This document shows, piece after piece, positions 1 to 11,683 of a DNA stretch of 64,000 nt. Position 1 is the stretch's first letter. The number at the start of each line of letters is the position of its first letter. The notes below the pieces were generated by a model, which worked only from the letters and a program-made list of their open reading frames with translations, was not told the DNA's origin and searched no databases. The DNA comes from Apostichopus japonicus (taxonomy: Eukaryota; Echinodermata; Holothuroidea; Aspidochirotida; Stichopodidae): positions 18,298,265 through 18,362,264 of the forward strand of contig NC_092573.1 of the NCBI RefSeq assembly GCF_037975245.1, read 5' to 3'. The position numbers and the translations under genes are program-made.

Positions 1-1139
1 CTCTCGGTCAGCGTCGAAAGCACCATTTGATGACTTGGAGTGCTAATAGTTTGAGTCGCGGGCATCAGGACCTTTCCACTATATGAGCACGTAACAGCGA
101 ACGCGATCAATAGTATAAAAATCCTTGTATATCCAGGTGCTCTCCTGAACAACGTGTCCTCTGGATACCCCATGCTGTTCATATATGAATCTCAAATGAC
201 GAAGACGCTCTGTGTGATGGTCACTGAGAAATCAACCAACTATTAGTTTCGCACAACTGATACACTCAATTGAAGACCGCGGTTAAGACAAATGAAAAGG
301 CTTGTCACTAAATATTTGCTTAGGTTGGTGACCACCAGTGATTGTATAGTCCATATACGTTTCACCACCTGTTGTTTCTTCCAGCTTCAGGCCGTGCATG
401 TGTAGTTATATCTTCAAGTGACTATCACACAAGTGGTCTAAGGGATACACGCTTTCAATGCCGATTTGTCATGAAACATGGTGCTGAAATTGCGACATAC
501 ATTTTGCACTCCATTTCCTATGTGACCATGCAGTAGTGCCTACTGAATAGCTTACAACAATCAATGCGTTTACTTGATACGTAACTATAGTCAGGTGTTT
601 CTCCATTGTGCAGATCTGACGACCCTGCAGTCTTACTTCCAATTAGGTTTAATTGAACAATGTACACAAATATCTGTTCGAAGTACACTGTACACCACAT
701 TATATATAGGGCGACAAAAAGGTGTTATGAATCGTATACAATGAGAGCAAAGCATTGTGTGTGTCAACTATATAGAGCCCACACATATATGATACGCGCG
801 AGCTTGATGGCTTTATTGTGACATTTTTAGTAGACCCTATATAGCTTCAAATAAATTGCTTGCTTAAGTAAATTGCTTGCTTAAATAAATTAAAAAGGCC
901 AAAGGCTGGGGAATTTCCCTCTTTCCCACAAAGCTGCGAACACAGAGGAAGGAGCAGGGCGGCCGAGGGTAAATGCTCCCCTACAGAAACTTTCGCCGGG
1001 ACGTAGCAGAAAAGAAACTAAATAACCATATGCTATGTATAATTTTTTCCATTTTCAGTTACTGTTGTGAAAACTTAATAAAGTAGCCTATATAAAGCTG
1101 GCCTAGACCGCTATATACTGATAGATAGGCTACTTAATT
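1..1139. other. Non-coding AT-rich DNA, no gene seen
   Basis: No reading frame here resembles a protein family, and no splice-linked exon set was found. The sequence is ordinary AT-rich intergenic DNA ending at the GC-rich transposon that begins at 1140. Confidence 0.5.
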
Positions 1140-1835
1140 CAGGTGCGTATCCAGGGGGGGGGGGCGTTGGGGGCGCGCGCCCCCCGGGTAAGAAAAAGAG
1201 GAGAGAAAAAAAAGAGAAGAAAAAAGAGGGGGAAAAGAGGAGGAGGAGAGGAAGGAAGGGAAAAGAAAAAGAAGAAAGAGAGAAGAAGGAGAAAAGGAGG
1301 GAGTAAAAGAAAAACGCGAAGACACCGGGAAGAGAAAGAGGAACAGTGACATCATTACAGCGCTGAAGGGTAACCAGTGACGGATCAATGATTTCGTAAA
1401 AGTCTGCCTCACCCTATCCCTTACACCGACAACTCCATTTTTTGACGTTTCCATTTTCCTCTCTCACTAATGATCTATATATATACTATATATGGTCTAT
1501 CATAACGCGTGTGTAGAATTGTGCTATGAAACCAACTGTGGCTGGTCTCGAACTCGACCGTGTCGTCGGGGAACATGACGCATTTTGGGATGGGGGCGAC
1601 CGCCCCCCCCCCCCCCATTCAGCATTTTTTTAAATGATATCGCTAAGTAATTTCCAAATAGAAAGTGCTTAGATGCAACTTACAAGGCCTGGGAAATGTC
1701 ATTTCCAGCGATCTGGGAGGCATTTTCGGCCAAAATTTTCTTGTACGCTTCGCGCCAACCTATGGTGGCGCTACGCTTAGATAATTTGCCTACAGGCTTC
1801 GTCCCTCCCTTGGCAAATTCCTCGCTACGCGCCTG
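1140..1835. mobile_element. Non-autonomous DNA transposon (hAT-like GC-rich family), probable
   Basis: The left end reads CAGGTGCGTATCCAGG followed by a G run. The right end, read as reverse complement, is CAGGCGCGTAGCGAGG, so the termini form an imperfect ~16-bp inverted repeat. Internally it holds a purine-only stretch (about 1189-1347), a G/C-run block near 1590-1612, and the family core at about 1690-1790 (gatctggg, then cgccaacc...ggtggcgct). There is no transposase frame. The flanking 8 bp (acttaatt / ttcgaatt) match at only four positions, so the target duplication is not convincing and the unit may be composite. Confidence 0.5.
1189..1347 (+). repeat. Polypurine (AG-rich) low-complexity tract
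   Basis: About 160 bases are almost entirely A and G, for example gaggaggagaggaaggaag, with only isolated pyrimidines. Open frames over it encode only Lys/Arg/Glu/Gly on one strand and Ser/Phe/Pro/Leu on the other. That is a composition artefact, not a protein. It lies inside the 1140-1835 element. Confidence 0.8.
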
Positions 1836-2135
1836 TTCGAATTTGTAACGCAAACAGCAAATATCACATCATATCAGTGAGCATGAAAATGGCGTTCCAG
1901 GATGAAACGCGTTCAACGTGTCAATGTCAATATCGTATAAGCAAGCATCGGTTATTACATCGCATGCCATCATGTACCGTACGGTCCGTTCAAATTGCGC
2001 AGTATACCGCGGGATGCTAATGTAAACAACGACATGTCTCATGTATAGATGTATAAAAAGCATGGAGGTCCAATTATGTCAAAAGTTTCTTTTACATTAA
2101 TAATGGCGCATTAGGGGGCTGAAACCCCCGCCGCG

Positions 2136-2548
2136 CAGTGGCGGAGCGTCCATACGGTCAGGGGGCGGATGCCCCCCTGACGGACTCAAATGGACTGCTG
2201 GCGCCTTTTTCAGCTCTTTACCACTTTTTACTTATTCTAGATTATTGACTTTTTTATTGCGCTCTCATCTACTTATTGACATTTGTCACATTTTGTTGGT
2301 GTAATTTGGCGATGACACCCTATTCTTCGTTTATCTGCAAATTAGCCAGGCCCTGAAAGGGTCATTTCCGGCGATCTAGGAAGTATCTTTACTCAAAATT
2401 TGTCTGTGCGCTACGTGCCAACCAGTGGGGGGGGGGGGGAGTATCAAAACCAGAAAGTTTCTTGTACGCTGCGCGGCAACCGATGGTGGCGCTCCGCTTA
2501 GATAGTAATTCGCGCCCCCCGGGTTAGAAAATCCTGGATACGCGCCTG
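2136..2548. mobile_element. Composite remnant of hAT-like GC-rich elements
   Basis: The stretch starts with CAGTGGCGGAGCG and ends with the reverse complement of CAGGCGCGTATCCAGG. Two copies of core-like sequence are present: one at about 2345-2425 (ggtcatttccggcgatct) and one at about 2455-2510 (cttgtacgctgcgcggcaacc, then ggtggcgctccgc). No matching target duplication was found. Two insertions may be nested or rearranged here. Confidence 0.45.
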
Positions 2549-2639
2549 TAATTGTTTTCATCGGCACGGGCCGTGATATTCATCTCTAGAATTTTTCCTC
2601 GTTCAAACATTAGCCACATTAACTAACATTCATCGAGGG

Positions 2640-3240
2640 CCACCTATTCTTTCTATCTGGTGGGACCTATGCAGAAGAAAATTCGTCTTGCATTGGCAGT
2701 TCTTTACTCTGTGGAAAGTACCTTTTCATTTGATATTGGTTTTGTGTGGTACCAACTATATGATTGATCATAGCCCATTTGGGGGCCCTTTTTTTAGTGT
2801 GTCTGTTGGCCCCTTAATTGTAGCAGAAAATTGTTCTGGCATGATGATTTCCATAGTCTGTAAGATTAACCCGAGCGTTCCAAACCGGTTTTGAGTGGTA
2901 CCTTGCATATTTAATCTGGGTCAATGCTACGATAATGGGCATATGGGCCATATTTGGGGCGTCTGGCGGGCCCTTGGCAGCAGAAAATTTGTCTGGCATG
3001 GGCCATTCAGTACTTTGTGGCATTCATGCATTAAGTTGACGTTTGGTTTCAAGTGGTACCTCGTTCGTTTGATCAAATGTATTTTTGGGCCCCCTTTAAC
3101 CGGCCTCAGGGGCCAAATGCAGCAGAGGGACCCCGGCAGACATCCACTTTTGGATATACTGGGTTTTCCCCCAAATGTTCCAATACTCAGATATTGGTAT
3201 CTCGTTCGTTTGATCAAAGTGCACTGGGCTACCGGGCTAC
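2640..3240 (+). repeat. ~155-bp tandem repeat, about four diverged copies
   Basis: A unit beginning near GTGGTACC and containing ttgatca, a gggccc block, gcagcagaaaat, tctggcatg, a ttcagtactttg segment and a ttaagttgacgtttggt segment recurs. Anchors are near 2747, 2897, 3054 and 3197, giving spacings of about 150, 157 and 143 bp. A partial copy lies before 2747. Short frames on both strands are by-products of the repeat. Confidence 0.65.
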
Positions 3241-3539
3241 TATAGCATGGAACTGATCGTCCTCTCTGCAGTTTGGGGCAATTAAACGTTAACTATGATG
3301 AGATCATACGTGTACCTATACCCACACGTACGTACTATTATATCTTTAAATGTTTGTTATCTTTCATTTACATGACCGTTCACCGCCGGGCACGTGCCCG
3401 CTCCTCTCCTGTTCACCCTCCCCCCAACCCCGGCCCTTCCCTAAAGAACTGAAAAACCTGGAAAAACTAGGATGTAGTTGTCCATGGCCTCTTACGATAG
3501 GCCTATAGTCTAGCCTTGACCCTCACATCAGGAAAGCTG
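3241..3539. other. Non-coding spacer, nothing recognised
   Basis: There is no coding signal. It contains one C-rich patch near 3415-3440 and otherwise separates the tandem repeat from the retroelement remnant. Confidence 0.5.
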
Positions 3540-3559
3540 GCTACATGCGTCTGCCCTCA

Positions 3560-5058
3560 TGTTTAGTTCAGTTTTGTTTATTTTAGTTGAAAAAAAAGGA
3601 CCAGTAGGGACCATCAAGCCCTCATCAAGGACCCTATAGGAGCCTGCAAAAACTGAAGACACAAACACTCAGACCCGATTACAATGCGTAAATTGCTTGT
3701 CCAAAGCATTATTAAACCCATTCACACTATCCTTGCAAGTACAACTTTCTCAGGCAAACCGTTCCACCCATTCACAACCCTATTAGAAAAGTTATGCCGA
3801 ATATTTATCGTACTTTGTGACTTTTGGAGTTTAAGACAATGACCTCTGGTAGGCCTACAACTACTATTAGCAAACATGAAAAATTCAGTGAAGGCTAAAT
3901 TGTCAAAACCAAACACAATCTTGAAAACCTGAATCAATTCAGCACGTAACCTCCTAAGCTCCAGTGTGGTGATATTCAAAAGCTGTAACCGCCTATAATA
4001 AGCAACACCCTTTAAGGAATTACTGTACTATAGTAGCAATCCTCTGGACTCTCTCGAGTAATTCCTTATCCTTAGCACAGGCAAGCCTGCACAGCATACT
4101 CCAGATGAAGCCTAACCAACTGCTTATAAAGCCTAACAAATATGTGCTCTTTCACAAAACTTAAGTCCCTCTTGATCATACCTAAAACCCTATTACCTCT
4201 TTTAGCAGCTTTGAGACAATGTTTAGAAGGTTGTGATCGGGCCTGTAATTATATGGCATTGACCAGGGTTTCCCTTACTCCCTAACTTTAGCCCCTTCCC
4301 CACGAACCCCCTGTGGATGTCAGAGTTGTCCATGAACCCCCAACTTTTTCGAGACACGATCTGAGTCATTATTATACTATCATACGCATAACACAGTGCT
4401 TCGTAAAGACCAAGTTCATAGTGTAATATTGCAATGGAAAAAACAAGAAGAAAGATGAACAAATCAGATCACGAATTGTATCACGCATCGATCACCCATC
4501 ACACACTATGAGACGGATGCTCCTGTTTTTTCACATACACGACAACACATGCGCATGCATGGAACGCGGAAAGAGTTTTTCGATAGGTACGACTTTTGTA
4601 CATTACTAAATCATATGATATATCAGATTTTAGTTCAACAAAAAGTACTCTAGTTTTGACTTTCAGAAACGTCTCACGAACCCCCCGGGAGGGACCCACG
4701 CACCCCTGGGGGTTCATGCACCCCAGTTAGGGAACCCCTGACTTAGACTTTGGCCTATCACCCTTCTTGAAACTTGGAGTAATATTAGCACATCTCCAGT
4801 CCTGAGGAACATAACCTTCATTCAAAAATTTACTATAAACCAATGAGAGTGGCCGGAACGCAGAAATGGTGTCTTCAACAAATATGGATGAATTGCATCA
4901 GGCCCAGAAGCTTTAGAAACATTTAGACAAAGCAGCTCAAAGGGTGTGAAGACTCGCGCACAAAAGAAACGTCTCATGCCGGTAATCTGACCTAGTTTCG
5001 AATGAGGTGTAACAGAAGTCTTAGACACCACCATCGATCCCAGAAAATACACACACAA
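3560..5058 (-). pseudogene. Decayed non-LTR retrotransposon reverse transcriptase
   Basis: Read on the minus strand, several pieces of a LINE-type reverse transcriptase appear in the expected order but in different frames. NVSKASGPDAIHPYLLK lies near 4870-4920. A piece with FLNEGYVPQDWRCANITPS and FKKGDRPKSKS lies at about 4742-4855. NYRP follows near 4245, then CLKAAKRGNRVLGMIKR and a YKQLV-x-LHLEYAVQA segment at about 4080-4225. The C-terminal piece with RRLRAELIQVFKIVFG and RVVNGWNGLPEKVV is at 3722-3979, and its tail reads NALDKQF then VLDEGLMVPTGPF down to about 3600. The catalytic FADD-box region is absent, so there is a large internal deletion as well as frameshifts, and a MITE sits at 4264-4740. 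The SKASGPD and LEYAVQA motifs are typical of CR1/L2/Jockey-type elements; the clade is not resolved. Confidence 0.85.
4264..4740. mobile_element. hAT-type MITE inserted in the RT pseudogene
   Basis: The right end read inward is CAGGGGTTCCCTAACTGGGG, then gtgcatgaacccccagggg. This is the classic hAT/Charlie-like end. The left end CAGGGTTTCCCTTACTCCC, then aactttagcccc...cgaacccc, is a diverged mirror of it. Length is 477 bp with no transposase frame. Flanking octamers gcattgac and acttagac match at five of eight positions, and the right copy resembles hAT targets. It separates KKGDRPKSKS from NYRP in the host retroelement, so it inserted after the LINE copy. Confidence 0.7.
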
Positions 5059-5130
5059 ACAGCTTGCTACCGTCGGTAATTAGACACTAGTGTACGTTCA
5101 ATAGGCCTACATACAGCTATATGGTCAATA

Positions 5131-6090
5131 CAGTGGCGGCGGAACCGGGGGGCGGGCTTGGGGGGGGCTCAGCCCCCCGATGAAAAAGTTGAGGGGGCAA
5201 ATGCATGATAAGCACCCCCCCCCCAATATTTACCAAGGCTCCGAAACGTGCATCTGCCCACTTTTCAATGCATACCTGTCGATCTGTCCGATGCACACGT
5301 ATACTATATAGGTGTAATAATTTTAGTAAATGCTGGGGGGACCCTCGGCCCGTCCCCTGGCTATAGACCACATTGTCACACCAACCGTGTCTTCACGCCC
5401 CGTGTCTGTACCATGCCTCATCGAATATTAGTGTTTTAAATAAAGAGTGTGATAAGCTTAACGCTACACTCATCAAAATTTGCGTTTACACTACGAGTAC
5501 ACGCAATGCGTGGAACATGGCTCTATGTTAAACGCAATCAATTATTAAACGAACAAAAACACAATAATAGCAGTTTACCTGTACTGTATAGGGTACATGC
5601 ATTTGTGACAGTGCTTGGTTCATAGAAATGTGTTGGCAACTGCACATGGTTTTGGAATTACCCATTTGTTAACATTAAGAAATGCTTTCTGTTTTTTCTT
5701 ATGACATTTATTTAATTATTGCATTTAATTGCAAGTAGTAATTTACTACACTCATAAACATCTTTGCGAGTACACTACGAGTAATAGCTACTCTTTTTAA
5801 TTAAACACCATCGAATATACAAATTACAATGTTTTTACAGATTTTTACGTGCAATCTGAGAAATTGCAGGCTTGAGACCTATATTTTAGGGCTAGGTATT
5901 CGCAGCATTAAACACTCGGGAAGTGCCGTTTCCGGCCATCTGGGGGTTTGAAAAACCCAAAATTTTCTTGTACGCTCCGCGCCAACCGATGGTGGCGCTC
6001 CGCTCAGATAGTCTCCAGAGCCTTATATAAGGCTCTGATAGTCTCCACACATTAGACCCCCCAATAATTTTTTCCGTTCCGCCGCGCCTG
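5131..6090. mobile_element. Non-autonomous hAT-like transposon with 8-bp TSD
   Basis: The termini are CAGTGGCGGCGGAAC on the left and CAGGCGCGGCGGAAC at the right end (reverse complement), 13 of 15 matching. Perfect 8-bp direct repeats GGTCAATA flank it (5123-5130 and 6091-6098). There is no transposase frame in its 960 bp. Near the right end is the family core (about 5925-6010: gtgccgtttccggccatctg, then cgctccgcgccaacc...ggtggcgctccgc), followed by a perfect palindrome at 6016-6037. The 8-bp duplication and CA...TG ends support hAT-like mobilisation. Confidence 0.85.
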
Positions 6091-6098
6091 GGTCAATA

Positions 6099-7150
6099 CC
6101 CACAATTAACCGTACAGTATACATAGCAGCGTGGACATCTCCGGTCTAGATCAAAGTTAACAGAGTATCATGTTTCATTAATGTCTGCATTTTGTAGCGA
6201 CAAGAAGAAAACGTCATTTGCAAGCAACGGAAAGTTAACTTTTTTTCAGAGCGCGGCACGCGGTTTGGGCGAATCTTCAATGCCTATAAATCATAAGACA
6301 ACCTCATCCGAAAATAAGACCGTATATCCAGTTTAGGACCCCCTGAAAATCAGGAATACTCATATCTTCCCTTGTAGAAACCGACACAAAATAGTTCAAG
6401 CTCAAAAGATCTACAAGATCCTAATTACTATCAGTACTACATTATCTGCTTGTGATACCCTAAGAGAAACAACCGCATCTTTAACATTCTGCTTTGAAAT
6501 GACACTAGCGGCCTTCATGTTATTCTGAATATTTAAGGCAATGTTATTTTCGAAATTCAATCATGCATCCACTGTGACTTCAATCGTGCGTTGTATAAAG
6601 AAAAAAGCTTCGCTCATCAGGTTTTCATATCACCGGTCAGTGATCAAAATGATTTTGATTATATATTATGCAGGTTAAGATTCACACGACTCAAGGGGTC
6701 GTGCATGTGAATAAATTTATATTTTTTAAGTTAACAAAGGATAAAGAAATATGCCAAATTAACAACAAGATGCAAGATGTTGTTGTGTTAATATGTTACT
6801 TGCCATGTCATACAGTCACCCGTCATATGTTGTTGTAAATGTCAAAATATAGACTTGTCTGTCTCTCTAACCATGACAACATGTGAAATCATGATTTTTA
6901 CGCGACGTTGTGATGTTTCGGAAACAAACTCACTTTCTATATCGAATAGTATTGTTTCAGAGACTTCCGCAATTTCAGCTCCCTTGTAAAGTTCTCGGAA
7001 GTAATTCCGTATTAAAGTTTCGTATCTTTGATGCATACATTAAACAAACACAAGAACAGACCGACAATAGACACACGTACACAACAGGCCTAACATTAGT
7101 CTTAGTACAGAGTGTTGCTATAGTAGTAACACTAGTAGAACTATATACTA
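6099..7150. other. Upstream region of the PWWP gene, no gene seen
   Basis: This is AT-rich non-coding DNA between the hAT-like element and the putative first exon of the PWWP3A-like gene. No TATA box or CpG island stands out. The promoter of the downstream gene is presumably near its end, but nothing in the sequence fixes it. Confidence 0.4.
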
Positions 7151-7241
7151 TAAAGCAATGTTAGGAATGTTAAACGTTGGTGTGCTTCGTTAAATGTATT
7201 TTGCATAGAAATTCAGAATGTAACTTTGGCTTTATCGAAGG
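7150..7241 (+). other. Possible non-coding first exon of the PWWP gene
   Basis: A strong donor (ATCGAAGG then GTAAGTATC) lies at 7241/7242 upstream of the first coding exon. ATGs in the preceding 90 bases all meet a stop within a few codons, so the exon would be 5' untranslated. The transcription start is not defined, so the left boundary is arbitrary. RNA evidence is needed to decide whether the transcript begins here. Confidence 0.3.
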
Positions 7242-7883
7242 GTAAGTATCATTTAGTTCATTTTGTATTGATATTCATTCAGATGCATTCCGATGCTCGC
7301 CTGAGGCCTAGGTTATGGATAACTGTACAGGCTTCAGTTAGGCCTACGTTAGGCCTAGTTGTAGTCTTACGGTTTGGTTAGGGGCCCAAGCTTATACTTT
7401 CAAATCTAGGTGTTGGAACTACTGTAGTTTGGGCAAAGGAGTACTGGAACTTTTTATTTATGTACCGCCCAAATGCCAGAAATTCTCGAAGTTGACATGT
7501 ACAGCAAGAACGATGAATGTCATCCAGGACATAGTATATTGAGTTCAGCAATTGAGTTCAGCAACTGTGCAATACTGTAGGCATATTGCACATATAAACG
7601 TATGTTTACAAACATGCCTGTGCCATGCAGTTGTCTTGCTTGTAAACAAAACTTTATTTGCTCATTCTTTGCCAAAGGGTTAGTTCCTGTGGAAAATATG
7701 TTTCTTACGGTAATATGATTGTAGGGAACCTGTCAAAACTGAAAAAGATTAGTTAGGCCATCTTTTGCATGTCTAAGTTGTAGTGGCACACATTATACGG
7801 CTTCAAATAGAAAGAAATGACATTGATCACTAACATACTTGAGTTACTCTCAGTTGGTTGTGGTAAACTCTATATGTTTGCAG

Positions 7884-8589
7884 TATCACAGATTCCCTGG
7901 TAAAGATGGACAGATGCTCAAAATGAATCCAGAATCTGACTCTGATGAGGAAGAGGAGTTGGTTGTCGGCAAAGTGACAGAGACTAATCCAGCATTGAAG
8001 GGTGCAGGGAAGCGAACAATTGTCAAAGGTGTACATCAAAAAACAAAAGGTAGAAACAGGGTTAAGGTCCTCCCAGGTTATCGTGATGAGGACCTGCCAC
8101 CAGCAACAGAGGATAGTGAACCCCCAGACAAGAGGAAGAAAAATGAGACGTGCATAACTGAGTCCTGTATGAAAGGTTTGTCAAAAGGAGGGGTAGTGGA
8201 TGGCTTAAAAAACAAATTTATTGAGCAAGAAGAGTTAAAGCCAAGCAAACAGAGATATGCTGCAACTAGATCTTCACAAAAGAAGAGTTTGAGCAACATC
8301 CCATCAAACATCCAAAGACCGCATCGTTTAAATTTGCGAAGCCTAAAGCCTAGAAGGATTATTTTGAAAGGCAAGGAAAAGGTTGATGGAAAAAAGACAA
8401 CGACTGAGAAGGCTAGAGAGAGGGAGAGTAGTGAAGAAAGAGAACTGATTGTCGGAAATCCCCAACCCGGAGAGTTGTGGTTTGAACAACTCAACAGCAA
8501 TCCAACTAATGATCAGAGGCACAACAAATCGGAAAACAATGTTCAAGAAAAGAAGGATCAAGCATCTGAACCAAAGACAGATTCTGCAG
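7884..8589 (+). CDS. PWWP3A-like: PWWP gene coding exon 1: charged N-terminal region
   Basis: The acceptor is tatatgtttgcag before 7884 and the donor is CTGCAG/GTAGAT after 8589 (one base of the next codon remains). In-frame ATGs are at 7914 and 7923. The encoded region starts MLKMNPESDSDEEEEL and continues with Lys/Arg-rich, low-complexity sequence without a recognisable fold, such as KRTIVKGVHQKTKGRNR. An out-of-frame ATG at 7906 in strong context ends at 7926, overlapping both candidate starts. Confidence 0.8.
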
Positions 8590-11500
8590 GTAGATAAATT
8601 GTTATGATCAATTAATTTGATATTGAATTAATACCCTACAGACAGAAACACCACTTAAATTTATAAAGCTTCTCATTGGCTTCATTTTGGTATTTGATTT
8701 ATCGATAATTTACCTTTGCAGTCGTTTTTGTTTCAGGACTGGTACGTCCTTCGAACCAGGAAGATGCCACATCTCGCTTAGTAGAGGTTTCAACAGAGTT
8801 CTCAGAGTAAGTTCAGATGACAGAATTGTATACATGCTTGCCAAATATGAATGTAAAAATTCCCATATTCTCAGTCCGGAATGAAAATATATGTCTGCCA
8901 CAAATCACCTTATTTGTACGGAGATTGAATGTAATGTCTCTCCATGATACAGTCTTATTCAAAGCAAAACAGATTTTCATTAATGCAACTGGTAATGGTT
9001 AGTTGATTCATGTGGACAGCACAAGGAGTTGATACTTAAGTAGATTCTTGGCAGTCTCCTCCTGCAAATTTTCTCTTTTCACCTGTGCAGTCGTAATACC
9101 ATGGAGATATCCATGGTTACAATTTTATGGAAACCGTTTATTAAATTATAAATGATTTCTTATTCTCCAACAGACCTGATTCAGATGATGAACTGATAGA
9201 TCCATCCCTTGAAATTGGTGAGGACAGTATTATCTTATATATTTTTGTATGTAATTGTAGGCGGGGGGGGGGGGGAGGTGTCACTTGTCCGATAATGCAT
9301 AGCGAAATTCTATAAGTAGAAAGAAAAAGCAACCGACCCATTACCTGTACTCCACAAATGCAAATATGTATAGCAGTTCTATGCACTATTTTAGTGTAGT
9401 GAGATACAAAGTTCGTAAAGCTACTATTGTACACAAAAACACAAACCCCATGAATTATTCCCAGTTATTAATTTTTGGGTTGGACTTTTACCTCGATACC
9501 CTCATATTAACCTGTGAAAGAAATAGATCTAGTATCAGTCAAAAGAGTGAAAACAGAAAGAGTTCTAATTGAAAAGTATGTGTTTTTCTTTCGTTTGTTT
9601 TTAAATGAAGTAAACTTGCACAAAATACTGTAGTAGAAAATAGTTGTTCATTATAAATCTTCTAGATGAAGAGGAATATGAAGAAGGAGATTTGGTCTGG
9701 GCTCGACACCCCTGGAACCCATTCTGGCCTGCCATCGTAAGTCTGGCATTAGTGCCATTAAAGTTTTATTCAGTTCCAAGGGGGATTTTTGCACATTCAG
9801 CTGGGGTAGAATTAGAGCCCCCCCCCTCCCCCACACTTTAACACTCCATTTAACTTTTCACTTTTTCTCTCTTTGTGAGGGGTCCATTTCAAAGACCCAG
9901 GGCTGCATCCCTCCTTTATAATATCCTTGGTTTGCAGTGGCGTAGCTAGGATTTTTTAAGTGGGGGGGCCATGGGGGGGCTGTTCTTTCTTGTGGGGGGG
10001 CCGGGTTACTATCTGAGCGGAGCGCCACCTTGGTTGGCGCGGAGCGTACAGAGAAAATTTGAGATTTCAGCACCCCCCAGATCGCAGGAGATGGCACCTG
10101 TGAGGCAAAATAGCAACCAAAAAGATGTGCAACTTTGGTGACAGAAATGCCAAAAAAAAAAATTCTCTCTTTCATGCTGACTGGCCTTGCCAACTCAGCC
10201 AGACTTTTAACTTGAGTGAAGTTGACATCAAAGGCGTACGGGACCATTTCAGTTTGGGGGGGGGGGCAGAACTTTTTGTGCCCGAAAGTTCCGGTGACGC
10301 TATCTAAGCGGAGCGCCACCATCGGTTGGCGCGTAGCGAACAAGAAAATTTTTGGCACACAATGCCTCTCAGATTGCCGGAAACGGCACTTCTGAGGCCT
10401 TGCAAGTTGCATCTAAACATTCTTTATTTTATAATCTCACGGTTTAGAAATTTACAGTTCCCCAAAAATTTGGTAAATTAGAAGAAGAAAAAATGGTAAC
10501 ATCACTTTGAAGGGGAAAAATGGGACAGTATATTTTTTAAGCTGCTATATTTAGTTACCTTATATATTATTTTAACACAGTACTCAGCTACCTCCAGAAA
10601 AACATTGTTCAACGACACGTAGGCGGGATAATGTCGCTGTGTCGGGTGAGACTGCAATTTGTCTCACAAAAAAAGTATAAAATATAACAAAGAATATGAT
10701 AAACTTGTACTTCTAGGCTTGTAGACACTCCCCCCCCCCCCCACCATCCATGAAAAAGAAAATGTTTCTTTTATACACTCATGTCGGGGATATCCAGGTC
10801 AAGGGCGGCGGAAGCACTTTTAATCTGGGGGGGGGGGGGCACCGACATCAAAGGGCACTTTGCAGAAATTCGATTGGAATGATGCAGCGTTATATTCAGT
10901 ACCCTTTATAACTCTTATTGTATTATCTTATTTGTGTATACACATCACTCCATCAACGTCCCCCCCCCCCCCCCCTCAAGGAAAATATGCATACTAGCAC
11001 TGCAATATCCAATGCGCAAATTGGGAAACAAGGAACATGTTTTCTTTTGAGACAAAATGAGGTGAAATCATGTTAGTTGCTAATGTAGGAATCTTCCGAA
11101 TTAGAGTTTTTTTCTTGTTAAAATCTTAACAAATTTTTTCCATTCGAAAATGCTTTGAGTTTGACTCACAGAAATTCGTTAAAAGTCACAGGCTTAGCCA
11201 GGATTTGCAAAGTTGTATGCACGGCTATCTGAGCGGAGCGCCACCATCGGTTGGCGTGGAGCTTTTATAAAATTTTTGGTTTTACAAACCCCTCAGATGG
11301 CCGGAAACGGCTCTTCCCGAGTGTTCATTCTGGTTCCCTGGCCTCTTGCTAACTTGAGGCACCTCAATTTTTATGTAGAAAAAAGGCACATTTCTAACCT
11401 GAGGAAAAGTGGGGGAGGGGCACGTGCCCCCCTTTTCCCCCCGGTTCCGCCGCCCTTGGTCCAGGTATACAATTGACTAGTTAGAAGAAAAAAAATTGAT

Positions 11501-11643
11501 CGTGCAAAAAGCGTGGTAGCCCAGATGAACTGCGCTTACGGTGGTGTTACACGGAAATATTCGGGCATCATGATGCTAAATAAAGAAAATCATGGAATTG
11601 TCGTGCAAAAATTTGAAAAAGATTCGGGCAAGCTACTGCATAT

Positions 11644-11683
<40 letters not shown>

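Noticed and set aside
1134-1454. Ser/Phe/Leu-rich frame and opposite Lys/Arg-rich frame
   Set aside because: Both are translations of a purine tract inside a transposon.
9858-10412. 184-codon minus-strand frame
   Set aside because: It spans two copies of the hAT-like core and G runs; the similarity is to DNA repeats, not to a protein.
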